This document shows, piece by piece, positions 8,656 to 18,931 of a stretch of 46,574 nucleotides of DNA. The stretch's first letter is position 1, and each line of letters starts with the position of its first letter. Made by a program: the position numbers and the translations under genes. Source of the stretch: Caballeronia ptereochthonis (GTDB lineage: Bacteria; Pseudomonadota; Gammaproteobacteria; Burkholderiales; Burkholderiaceae); contig NZ_FCOB02000046.1 of the NCBI RefSeq assembly GCF_001545075.1, forward strand, positions 1-46,574, read 5' to 3'. The notes under the pieces were generated by a model. It was not told where the DNA came from. It did not search any database and saw only the letters and a list, made by a program, of their open reading frames with translations.

Positions 8656-8681
8656 GGCTCCTAACGATAAGGACGTTCGCC

Positions 8682-9620
8682 TTGGCTACGCTCATCTGCG
8701 GCTCGCTCGCCTACGACAACATCATGACCTTCCAGGGCCGCTTCGGCGACCACATCCTGCCGGACCAGGTGCACATGCTGAACATCAGCTTCCTGGTGCC
8801 GACGATGCGGCGCAACTTCGGCGGCTGCGCGGGCAACATCGCCTATGCGCTCAAGCTGCTCGGCGGCGACGCGAAGATCATGGCCACGCTCGGCGCGGCG
8901 GACGCGCAGCTCTACATCGACCGGCTCGACGCGCTCGGCCTGTCGAAGCAATACGTGCGCGTGCTGCCCGATCAGCACTCGGCGCAGTGCTTCATCACGA
9001 CCGACCTCGCGAACAATCAGATCACCGCGTTCCACCCCGGCGCGATGATGGAATCGCACCTGAATCGCGCCGACGAAGCGCAGGGCATCACGCTCGGCAT
9101 CGTCGCCCCCGACGGCGCCCAAGGCATGCGCGAGCACGCCGAAGGATTCGCCCGCGCGGGCGTGCCGTTCGTGTTCGATCCGGGTCAGGGATTGCCTATT
9201 CTTGAAGGTGTAGAGCTTTGTCGCATGATTGAACTTGCCACCTACGTGGCGGTCAACGACTACGAAGCCAAGTTGTTGAGCAACAAGACCGGATGGTCGA
9301 TCGAAGACATCATGAGCCGCATCAAGGCGCTCGTGATCACGCGCGGAGAACACGGCGCGCAGATCTATCATGAAGACGGCGTGCTGGAAGTGCCGGCCGT
9401 CAAGGCGCGGCAGGTGGTCGATCCCACCGGTTGCGGCGACGCATTCCGCGGCGGCCTTCTCTACGGCATCGAAAACGAGCTTGGCTGGGAAAAGACGGGG
9501 CGTCTCGCGAGCCTGATGGGCGCATTGAAAATCGAGCATCAGGGGCCACAAACCTACGCGCCGACGCGCGCCGAAATTGAAGAGCGTTACCAGCAGGCAT
9601 TCGGAACCAGCCTGTCGTGA
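8682..9620 (+). CDS. PfkB/ribokinase-family carbohydrate (adenosine-kinase-like) kinase
   Basis: This 312-residue kinase uses ATP to phosphorylate a sugar or nucleoside. The N-terminus ATLICGSLAYDNIMTF and the GGCAGNIAYAL segment (near residue 47) are typical of adenosine-kinase-like PfkB proteins. The C-terminal signature DPTGCGDAF (about 246-254) carries the catalytic Asp and anion hole. Cys replaces the usual Ala in GAGD. The start is a TTG at 8682 with AAGGA just upstream, since no ATG lies in frame near the conserved N-terminus. The substrate cannot be decided from sequence. The stop overlaps the in-frame region just before the next gene. Confidence 0.87.
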   Translation: MATLICGSLAYDNIMTFQGRFGDHILPDQVHMLNISFLVPTMRRNFGGCAGNIAYALKLLGGDAKIMATLGAADAQLYIDRLDALGLSKQYVRVLPDQHSAQCFITTDLANNQITAFHPGAMMESHLNRADEAQGITLGIVAPDGAQGMREHAEGFARAGVPFVFDPGQGLPILEGVELCRMIELATYVAVNDYEAKLLSNKTGWSIEDIMSRIKALVITRGEHGAQIYHEDGVLEVPAVKARQVVDPTGCGDAFRGGLLYGIENELGWEKTGRLASLMGALKIEHQGPQTYAPTRAEIEERYQQAFGTSLS

Positions 9621-9637
9621 TGATTTGGAGTAAGAGT

Positions 9638-10117
9638 ATGAAAACGGTTAGTCGTATCGTGCTGGCGGCGGCGCTCGCCGGCTCAGTGGCGATGACGGGC
9701 TGTGCCTACAACAGCAGTTCGCCCGACGTCTACACGGCGTCGCAGGCGCAGCGCGAGGAAACGGTTCGCATGGCGACCGTCGAAAGCGTGCGCGGCGTGA
9801 AGATCAGTTCGAACAACGGTCAGCCGACCGGTCTCGGCACGATCGGCGGCGGCGCGCTGGGCGGCGTCGCGGCGGCGAGCGCGATCGGCGGCGGCAATGG
9901 TTCGATCATCGCGGGCATCATCGGCGGCCTGGCGGGCGCGGTCGCGGGCAACGCCGTCGAGAACAACGTCGCGATGAAGAACGGGCTCGAGATCACCGTG
10001 CGTCTGGACAACGGCGATCTGCGCGCGATCACTCAAACCGCGAACGGCGAAGTGTTCCAGGCGGGCGAGCGAGTGCGTCTGCTGTCGAGCGGCGGCGTCA
10101 CGCGCGTCACGCACTGA
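9638..10117 (+). CDS. Glycine-zipper 2TM outer-membrane lipoprotein (SlyB-like)
   Basis: The 159-residue protein has a lipoprotein signal peptide ending in a lipobox with Cys near residue 23 (SVAMTGCAYNS). A glycine-zipper segment follows (LGTIGGGALGGVAAASAIGGG and IIAGIIGGLAGAVAGNAVEN, about 70-110) and then a small beta-rich C-terminal domain. Such proteins sit in the outer membrane and help maintain envelope integrity. I chose the ATG at 9638 because GGAG lies 8 bases upstream. A frame-extending ATG at 9617 overlaps the kinase stop but has no ribosome binding site. A strong terminator follows. Confidence 0.88.
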   Translation: MKTVSRIVLAAALAGSVAMTGCAYNSSSPDVYTASQAQREETVRMATVESVRGVKISSNNGQPTGLGTIGGGALGGVAAASAIGGGNGSIIAGIIGGLAGAVAGNAVENNVAMKNGLEITVRLDNGDLRAITQTANGEVFQAGERVRLLSSGGVTRVTH

Positions 10118-10175
10118 CGCATTCAGCGGAGGAATAGACACCGCACCGCAAGGCGGGCATCTGTTTCGACACACG

Positions 10176-10210
10176 AGCGCATGTATCGAAAGATACATGC
10201 GCTTTTTCTT
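10176..10210 (+). terminator. Rho-independent terminator of the glycine-zipper lipoprotein gene
   Basis: A perfect 12-bp stem, AGCGCATGTATC (10176-10187) pairing with 10192-10203, has a GAAA tetraloop and is followed by TTTTCTTT. Confidence 0.9.
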
Positions 10211-10261
10211 TGCGTGCTTCCGCCCAGCCTCCCGCGCGCGGGAAATTCGTTCGCCGAAACG

Positions 10262-10297
10262 AAAAACCCGCCGCCGGGATTGCGCCGGCGACGGGTT
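10262..10297 (-). terminator. Rho-independent terminator of the histone H1-like gene
   Basis: On the minus strand AACCCGTCGCCGG (10297-10285) pairs with CCGGCGGCGGGTT (10277-10265), with one mismatch, followed by TTTTTCG. A second small hairpin (CCGGGTAG/CTACCCGG, about 10303-10320) lies between it and the stop codon. Confidence 0.8.
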
Positions 10298-10365
10298 CAG
10301 GCCGGGTAGGACTACCCGGGCTAAAGGCACATCGTGTGTGCCTGAGTGTCGCTTACCGCGAGAAC

Positions 10366-11034
10366 TTACGGACGGCTGCCCGTCGGGAACGGCCATGCCG
10401 CTGCCGGGTTCAACGCCGTCTTGACCGCAGCGGCCGGTGCCGGAGCAGGCGCCGATACGGTCGTTGCCGTCGTTGCAGGAGCAGCAGCCGTGGTCTTCTT
10501 CGCAGCAGCGGCCTTCTTGGCCGGAGCCTTTTTCGCGGGGGCCTTTTTCGCAGCGGGAGCAGGCGCAGCGGCTGCGGATTTCGCAGCCGCCTTTTTCGCA
10601 GGAGCCTTTTTCGCAGCGCCCTTCTTCGCCGCCGCCTTCTTCGCAGGCGCCTTCTTCGCGGCTGCCTTCTTCGCAGGCGCCTTCTTGGCCGCGGCCTTCT
10701 TCGCCGCTACCTTCTTGGTCGCGACCTTCTTGGCTGCCGTCTTCTTCGCTGCTGCCTTCTTCGCGGGCGCCTTCTTCGCTGCAACCTTCTTTGCGGCGAC
10801 CTTCTTCGCCGCTACTTTCTTCGCAGCGACTTTCTTGGTTGCCACTTTCTTCGCAGCGACCTTCTTGGCTGCAACCTTCTTCGCCGCAACCTTCTTAGCG
10901 GCAACCTTCTTCGCGGCGACCTTCTTCACAGCAACCTTCTTCGCTGCGACCTTCTTCGCCGGAGCGGCCTTCTTGGCGGTGACTTTCTTCGCTGCAGCCT
11001 TCTTGGCGGCGGGTTTTTTCTTGGCAACTGCCAT
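10366..11034 (-). CDS. Histone H1-like Ala/Lys-rich DNA-binding protein
   Basis: The 222-residue protein is built almost wholly of tandem five-residue units such as AAKKV, AAKKA and PAKKA. It resembles the C-terminal tail of eukaryotic histone H1 and the bacterial HctB/AlgP/H1-like proteins. It begins MAVAKKKPAAKKAAAKK and ends in an Ala/Pro-rich tail. The very basic, disordered chain should bind DNA non-specifically as a nucleoid-associated protein. A good ribosome binding site (AAGGAG) precedes the ATG and a terminator follows the stop. The DNA is a degenerate 15-bp tandem repeat, so copy number probably differs between strains by slippage. Confidence 0.9.
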   Translation of the reverse strand: MAVAKKKPAAKKAAAKKVTAKKAAPAKKVAAKKVAVKKVAAKKVAAKKVAAKKVAAKKVAAKKVATKKVAAKKVAAKKVAAKKVAAKKAPAKKAAAKKTAAKKVATKKVAAKKAAAKKAPAKKAAAKKAPAKKAAAKKGAAKKAPAKKAAAKSAAAAPAPAAKKAPAKKAPAKKAAAAKKTTAAAPATTATTVSAPAPAPAAAVKTALNPAAAWPFPTGSRP

Positions 11035-11497
11035 GGTTTTCTCCTTCAGGTTTTCGGATGAGAGTCAGTTCAAACAACACCCTTCGTCAAAACCCGCTTC
11101 CCACGTGTCGCCTTCTCGACAGCGCACGCTACGAAGCGGATTATTCATCGGCGTACGCTGATCCCACCTGCTTACGCTAATGAATACGGCAAGGCGCGCC
11201 GTGCCCCGAGGCACCGCGCGCCAAATTGAGTCAGCACCGCATCTTCGCGGCGCCGGCCATCGCTTGATCGAGCCGGCGAGCTTGTCGCCGGCATTTTCCG
11301 GGGGGAAGTTTGCCCATCCCCTTTCGGGGATCGCAAAACGCCTGTCTTCTATTCGAGCCACTCGGCCCGCCAAGTCAGTAGGCGCACTTTGCATCAGGCG
11401 ACCGTTCTCCTAAACCTTGTCGGTCGGGCGCGCGTGAGCGACACGCAGCTGCCCGACCGTCCCATCGATTTCGTCTGCAACACGTCCTGGATTTTTA
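11035..11497. other. 463-bp region between nrdB 3' end and the histone H1-like gene
   Basis: I see no supported gene. It holds the histone-gene promoter region (a minus-strand TTGACG lies near 11090, but its -10 partner is weak). It also holds two hairpins: GCCGGCGA/TCGCCGGC (11272-11292) and the palindrome ATCCCCTTTCGGGGAT (11316-11331). No standard terminator directly follows nrdB. Confidence 0.5.
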
Positions 11498-12763
11498 TTA
11501 TTCCCAAGTCAGCGCGCCGCCGGTTTGATACTCAATCACGCGTGTCTCGAAGAAGTTGCGTTCCTTCTTCAAGTCGATCATTTCGCTCATCCACGGGAAC
11601 GGGTTTTCCTCGTTCGGGAAGAGCGGGTCAAGCCCGATCTGCTGGCAACGCCGGTTGCAGATGAAGCGCAAGTAGCTCTTGAACATCGACGCATTCAGGC
11701 CGAGAACCCCGCGCGGCATGGTGTCTTCAGCGTAGCGATATTCAAGATCGACAGCCTGCTTGAAGAGCTCGCGGATCTCGGCCTTGAATTCGGCGGTCCA
11801 CAGTTGCGGCTCTTCCAGCTTGATCTGGTTGATGAGGTCGATGCCGAAGTTGCAGTGCATCGACTCGTCGCGGAGGATGTACTGATACTGCTCCGCCGCG
11901 CCCGTCATCTTGTTCTGGCGACCCAGCGCCAGAATCTGCGTGAAGCCTACATAGAAGAACAGCCCTTCCATGATGCAGGCGAACACGATCAACGACTTCA
12001 GCAATTTCTGGTCCGCTTCCAGCGTGCCGGTGGTGAAGGCCGGGTCGGTCAGCGTCTGGATGAACGGAATGAGGAACTCGTCCTTGTCGCGGATCGACTT
12101 GACCTCGTGGTACGCGTTGAAGATTTCGCTCTCGTCGAGACCCAGCGATTCGACGATGTACTGGTACGCGTGCGTGTGGATCGCCTCTTCGAAAGCCTGG
12201 CGCAGCAGGAACTGGCGGCACTCCGGAGCGGTGATGTGACGGTACGTGCCGAGCACGATGTTGTTCGCGGCGAGCGAGTCGGCGGTGACGAAGAAGCCAA
12301 GGTTGCGCTTGACGATGCGGCGCTCGTCGTCGGACAGACCGTTCGGATCTTTCCAGAGGGCGATGTCGCGCGACATGTTCACTTCCTGCGGCATCCAGTG
12401 GTTCGCGCAGCCGGCGAGGTACTTCTCCCACGCCCACTTGTACTTGAACGGGACGAGCTGATTGACGTCGGTCTTGCCGTTGATGATGCGCTTGTCGGCG
12501 ACGTTGACGCGCGCTTCGCTCGGAGCGGCGATGGCGCCGGCGGACGCGGCCGTTGCAGGATTGGCGGCTGCCGGCGGAACGAAGCCATCGGAGAAGATGT
12601 TGTTCGTGTTCGCCTGAGCAGTCTGATGGGCAGCTTGATGAGCGTGCGCAAATTGCGTTGCGCCCTGCGTACCGAAAGTCGTGCCTTGAGCGTGACGCAA
12701 CGCGTTCTGTTGCGAAGCGCTCGAGGGAGCTACGGCAGTGGTCTCGTCATCCCAGTTGAGCAT
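11498..12763 (-). CDS. nrdB: Ribonucleoside-diphosphate reductase subunit beta (class Ia)
   Basis: NrdB houses the di-iron/tyrosyl radical that starts reduction of ribonucleotides by NrdA. The protein is 421 residues. The diiron and radical region reads FEEAIHTHAYQYI, with Glu193, His196 and the probable radical Tyr200. Later ligands sit in FACIMEGLFFY and RDESMHCNF. Residues 5-85 form an extra low-complexity Ala/Gln/His/Thr-rich segment (HAHQAAHQTAQ) before the conserved core. GGTGAG lies a few bases before the ATG. The gene is separated from nrdA by 2.6 kb and has its own putative NrdR-box pair about 620 bp upstream. Confidence 0.96.
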   Translation of the reverse strand: MLNWDDETTAVAPSSASQQNALRHAQGTTFGTQGATQFAHAHQAAHQTAQANTNNIFSDGFVPPAAANPATAASAGAIAAPSEARVNVADKRIINGKTDVNQLVPFKYKWAWEKYLAGCANHWMPQEVNMSRDIALWKDPNGLSDDERRIVKRNLGFFVTADSLAANNIVLGTYRHITAPECRQFLLRQAFEEAIHTHAYQYIVESLGLDESEIFNAYHEVKSIRDKDEFLIPFIQTLTDPAFTTGTLEADQKLLKSLIVFACIMEGLFFYVGFTQILALGRQNKMTGAAEQYQYILRDESMHCNFGIDLINQIKLEEPQLWTAEFKAEIRELFKQAVDLEYRYAEDTMPRGVLGLNASMFKSYLRFICNRRCQQIGLDPLFPNEENPFPWMSEMIDLKKERNFFETRVIEYQTGGALTWE

Positions 12764-13387
12764 AAATTCTCACCATCAATTTAGATCGGTTTGTACCATC
12801 TTTTCATGAGCGTTAAAAGAGTTTGCTCATGAAAATTCTCGTTTTCTTGCGATTTAGATTCGACGTTGCTACCTGCATACAACACTCGGCTCTTCGCTTC
12901 GTGTGTGAAGCTTGATGCGACATCCATGGAAACGTGTGTGAAGCGGTCCTCATCGAGTGACTTCGAAGCCACCGCAACTTGCTTCGACTGCGCTTCGAGC
13001 GGACTTCATCGCCGCCTCGAAAGCCTTGCCGCATAAGGCTCTGCGGCCGGAGCGCCATGCGCGGTGCGAAGCGCGACTTGCTTCGCTGCGAACATCGGCC
13101 CGATGCTGCGCGCTCGATCATCAACGCATCGAAGCGTGGTTCGCTTCGCTCATCGATCGATGTCTCTCGACGACACTCGATGCGATGCAAAACATGCGTC
13201 GAGAAACGATCGACTCGCGTGATGTCTTGCCACGTTCGCTCGTCCTCTTCGATGACCTTCGATGCGTGTCATCCAACGCACTTCGCTTCGTTCGAAACGC
13301 GCTCGCGAAGACACCTCAATCGAGCTTTCCCGCCTGCCGCGCGCTTCGAATTCGTTGACGCAGTTTAGCATTCGGCGTCTCGCATTT
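12764..13387 (-). other. Long presumed untranslated leader of nrdB
   Basis: About 620 bases lie between the NrdR-box pair and the nrdB ATG. They are less GC-rich than the flanks and hold many short CTTCG, TCGATG and CGAAGC repeats. Two copies of GTGTGTGAAGC (12901-12911 and 12934-12944) lie 33 bp apart. Several local hairpins are visible, such as CGAAGCG-TGGTT-CGCTTCG near 13131-13149. Open frames exist on both strands but none looks like a protein. The best leader-peptide candidate is a 63-codon GTG-initiated frame at 12972-12781 on the minus strand (ending LMKRWYKPI). The region may form a structured leader RNA; this is inference. Confidence 0.5.
12801..12835 (-). repeat. 11-bp perfect inverted repeat just upstream of nrdB
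   Basis: TTTTCATGAGC (12801-12811) is the exact reverse complement of 12825-12835, with a 13-base loop. It ends 37 bases before the nrdB ATG, so the hairpin would form in the nrdB mRNA close to the ribosome binding site. It lacks the GC-rich stem of a typical terminator. Confidence 0.8.
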
Positions 13388-13434
13388 CCACAATATCTTG
13401 TGCTTGAAATTCTCACGAATACAACCTATTGCGT
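13388..13434 (-). promoter_or_regulatory. Putative tandem NrdR boxes upstream of nrdB
   Basis: Two 16-mers, CCACAATATCTTGTGC (13388-13403) and ATACAACCTATTGCGT (13419-13434), match the NrdR consensus acaCwAtATaTwGtgt at about 13 and 12 of 16 positions. They are offset by exactly 31 bp, about three helical turns. NrdR binds such pairs co-operatively and represses ribonucleotide reductase genes when dATP is high. I cannot identify a clear -35/-10 pair in this stretch. Confidence 0.75.
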
Positions 13435-13480
13435 GTTTACGCGACCATCCGTCTCACCATGAAAGCCGCCGTGCAAGCCC

Positions 13481-13693
13481 TCAGCGGCCTCTCAGAGGAT
13501 CGAGCAGCGAGCGCAGGTTGTTGTGGTCGATCTCATGCATCAACGAGAGCAGCGCGCCCAGCTTGCCCTCAGGAAAACCCTCACGCGCGAACCACGCGAG
13601 ATAGTGGCCAGGCAGATCGGCGATGAGCCGGTCCTTGTACTTGCCATAGGGCATCGTCTGCGTGACGAGACGTTGCAGGTCTTGCGGATCCAT
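13481..13693 (-). CDS. DUF3820 family protein
   Basis: This 70-residue protein is a single DUF3820 domain: TMPYGKYKDRLIADLPGHYL (from about residue 13), followed by WFAREGFPEGKLG and a C-terminal helix MHEIDHNNL. The family is small and soluble, of unknown biochemical function. The ATG at 13693 follows a purine-rich GAAGAG. It is divergent from the MFS transporter and lies between the nrdB control region and nrdA. Nothing in it suggests a role in nucleotide reduction. Confidence 0.85.
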   Translation of the reverse strand: MDPQDLQRLVTQTMPYGKYKDRLIADLPGHYLAWFAREGFPEGKLGALLSLMHEIDHNNLRSLLDPLRGR

Positions 13694-13815
13694 CTCTTCC
13701 TCACTCGTCGTTCAATGTTCATCGCACCACGCTGCGAGACTCAAACACTCAGCGATTGCTCCATATCGGTGCCATAATCGCCGCTCTTGCCGCCAAGAGT
13801 CGATCGCGAATCACC

Positions 13816-15213
13816 ATGCCGCTTGCCGTCAAAGCTTTCATCGCCCCTCTCATCGTCGCGTGCGCGATGTTCATGGAAAGCGTCGACGCCAACGTCATCG
13901 TCACCGCGATTCCCGAAATGGCGCGCGCCTTCGGACGCGATCCCGTCACGTTGAAAGTCGCCGTCACGAGCTACGTGCTCGGGCTCGGCGTCTTCATTCC
14001 GATCTGCGGCTGGGTCGCCGACCGCTTCGGCGCACGCGTCGTGTTCCGCACGGCCATCGGCATCTTCGTCGTCGGCTCGCTGCTCTGCGCGGCGTCCACC
14101 TCGCTCGGACCGTTCACCGTCGCGCGGTTCATCCAGGGCGTCGGCGGCGCGATGATGGTGCCGGTCGGCCGCATCATCATCTTCCGCTCGGTGCGACGCT
14201 CCGAGTTCATTCGCGCGATGAACTATCTCTCCGTGCCCGCAATGCTCGGACCAGCCGTCGGGCCGCTGCTCGGCGGCTTCATCACGACCTATCTGCACTG
14301 GCGCCTGATCTTCTTCATCAACATTCCGATCGGCATCGCCGGCATTTGGCTGACCAACCGTTACATCGCCAATTCGCACGAGGAACATCCGGGCCGGCTC
14401 GACTGGTTCGGCTTCTTCCTCTCGGCGAGCGCGGGCGTGCTGCTGTTGCTCGGCCTCTCGCTCGTCGGCGGCGAACTGATCCCGCAAGGCACGGCCTATG
14501 CGATGTGCGCCGCCGGCGCGCTGATGGTCGCGCTCTACTGCGTGCACGCGCGCCGCGCCGAGAAGCCGCTGCTCGACCTGCGCTTCTTCCGCGTGCCGAC
14601 CTTCCAGGCCAGCGTCCTCGGCGGCTCGATGTTCCGCATCGGCTTGGGCGCCGTGCCCTTCCTTCTGCCGCTCGCGCTCCAGGAAGGCCTCGGCATGACC
14701 GCCTTCAAGTCCGGCGCGATTACCTGCGCGTCCGCGTTCGGCGGCATGTTCATGCGCTCGCTCGCCTCGCGCGTGCTGCATCGCTTCGGCTTCCGGCAGA
14801 CGCTCTTCTACAACGCCGCGCTGTCCGGCATCGCCATTGCGGCGTGCGGCACGTTCTTTCCCGGCACGCCGACCTGGGTGATCTGGACCGTCGTGCTGCT
14901 CGGCGGCTTCTTCCCCGCGTTGCAGTTCACGAGCCTCAACTCGCTCGCGTATGCGGAAATCGAAACGCGCGACGTCGGCCGCGCGACCAGCCTCGCGAGC
15001 TTCGTGCAGCAGGTATCGCTCGGTCTCGGCGTGACGGTTGCGGGCATCACGCTCGAGCTCTCGCAGTATCTGAACGGCCATGCGAGCGTGCAATGGTCCG
15101 ACTTCTGGCCCGCGTTCGTCGTCGTCGGGCTGTTCTCCTTCATCTCGATGCCGATCACCGCGCGCCTCGCGCACGACGCCGGAACGGAGATCTCGCGCGG
15201 CACGCGCGGCTGA
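13816..15213 (+). CDS. MFS transporter, DHA2 (EmrB/QacA-like) type
   Basis: A 465-residue integral membrane protein with roughly 12-14 hydrophobic segments. The start is MPLAVKAFIAPLIVACAMFM. TM1 contains the DANVIVTAIPEMA pattern that corresponds to motif D1 (LDxTIVNVAL-like) of drug:H+ antiporters. Motif A-like WVADRFGARVVFR and motif C-like AMLGPAVGPLLGGF follow. It is likely a proton-driven efflux pump of unknown substrate. An in-frame ATG at 13756 is possible but would add 20 residues that look non-conserved. The gene is convergent with nrdA, with a shared hairpin between them. Confidence 0.88.
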   Translation: MPLAVKAFIAPLIVACAMFMESVDANVIVTAIPEMARAFGRDPVTLKVAVTSYVLGLGVFIPICGWVADRFGARVVFRTAIGIFVVGSLLCAASTSLGPFTVARFIQGVGGAMMVPVGRIIIFRSVRRSEFIRAMNYLSVPAMLGPAVGPLLGGFITTYLHWRLIFFINIPIGIAGIWLTNRYIANSHEEHPGRLDWFGFFLSASAGVLLLLGLSLVGGELIPQGTAYAMCAAGALMVALYCVHARRAEKPLLDLRFFRVPTFQASVLGGSMFRIGLGAVPFLLPLALQEGLGMTAFKSGAITCASAFGGMFMRSLASRVLHRFGFRQTLFYNAALSGIAIAACGTFFPGTPTWVIWTVVLLGGFFPALQFTSLNSLAYAEIETRDVGRATSLASFVQQVSLGLGVTVAGITLELSQYLNGHASVQWSDFWPAFVVVGLFSFISMPITARLAHDAGTEISRGTRG

Positions 15214-15264
15214 GGCCCTTTCTCTCCCGACGCGTTCGACGTTCTATCTGACCGAACGCGCAGC

Positions 15265-15313
15265 AAAACAAACGGGCCGGCACCGGAGCGATACGCTGCT
15301 CCGATGCCGGCCC
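15265..15313 (-). terminator. Terminator of nrdA (possibly bidirectional)
   Basis: A 16-bp stem with one mismatch is formed by 15274-15289 (GGGCCGGCACCGGAGC) and 15298-15313. On the minus strand it is followed by GTTTGTTTTGC. It lies between the convergent nrdA and MFS stop codons. Confidence 0.85.
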
Positions 15314-15335
15314 GCAGGACCGGCTCAACCGATCT

Positions 15336-18347
<3,012 letters not shown>

Positions 18348-18770
18348 GTGCAAAACTCCTGGTGTTCGAATGGTGCGGATGGTCCGCGGATTTATCACTT
18401 ATGCCGCGCGCATCACGAGATCGTCATGACACTCGCGCGGTGTTTTGGCGGTAAAGCCGGGCTGTGAATGCAGCAGGCTCGGAATTCGAATCGCGGCGAT
18501 GTCGGCCCGCATCGTTCTTGGCGTCTCATGCGGTGCCCGCGTTGGCGCACGGTGTCGATCGACGCAACTCCCCTTCACTTGCATGCTTCTTCACGGTGCT
18601 GCTCGCTGGCGCTCGATGCGCTCGAGGTCTCTTTCCCTGGCGGAAGAAACCGCCTCGCACACCGCCCCGGGCCAGCCAAACTTCTCCTACGCCGGAAAGC
18701 CGACGGCGCCGGCTCATCGGAGCGGGCGCCGCCTCAACAACACAAGATCTAGTGCAAAGTACGTCTGTCG
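18348..18770 (-). other. Long presumed leader of nrdA
   Basis: About 420 bases separate the predicted transcription start from the nrdA ATG. I see no gene on either strand that I would defend. The only frame with some leader-peptide appeal is a 61-codon ATG frame at 18584-18399 on the minus strand, with GTGAAGAAGC before its ATG. Stem-loops such as GGCGGTTTCTTCCGCC are present. No cobalamin B12-box (GCCACTG) is visible. Confidence 0.45.
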
Positions 18771-18786
18771 GCACCAAGTATAGTGG
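18740..18786 (-). promoter_or_regulatory. Putative tandem NrdR boxes upstream of nrdA
   Basis: ACACAAGATCTAGTGC (18740-18755) and GCACCAAGTATAGTGG (18771-18786) match the NrdR consensus acaCwAtATaTwGtgt at about 13 and 11 of 16 positions. They are offset by exactly 31 bp, as are the boxes before nrdB. The second overlaps the predicted -10 box, as expected for a repressor site. Confidence 0.8.
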
Positions 18787-18804
18787 ACATCCGCACAGTC
18801 TCAA
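18777..18804 (-). promoter_or_regulatory. Sigma-70-like promoter of nrdA
   Basis: On the minus strand TTGAGA (18804-18799) and TATACT (18782-18777) are separated by 16 bp. The -10 box lies inside the distal NrdR box. The predicted start near 18770 gives a leader of about 420 nt. Confidence 0.65.
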
Positions 18805-18931
18805 AAAGTTTTATTTGCTTGACGATTGCCGTTGCGGGGTTGACTTTTGCTATCGCGAAGCGCGGCAAGGCCTTGCGCGCGACGCTGCTGCACCGCAGCG
18901 AGAAAGACCTTACGCGGCGCTCAGATGTTGC

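Noticed and set aside
10366..11034. Regularly repeated short DNA units resembling a CRISPR or minisatellite
   Set aside because: The repeats are contiguous 15-bp codon units without spacers, in frame across a 222-codon Ala/Lys gene with a ribosome binding site and terminator.
11065..11394. 109-codon frame upstream of the histone H1-like gene
   Set aside because: No ribosome binding site, domain or plausible composition; it covers the promoter region of the histone gene.
12957..13368. Two overlapping plus-strand frames of about 130 codons upstream of nrdB
   Set aside because: Their Arg/Ser/Cys-rich sequence has no domain, they overlap each other in different frames, and their codon choice is unlike that of the neighbours. 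The region fits a leader better than a gene.
18348..18770. Cobalamin riboswitch in the nrdA leader
   Set aside because: The reductase is class Ia (B12-independent), and no B12-box GCCACTG is visible in this leader or in that of nrdB.
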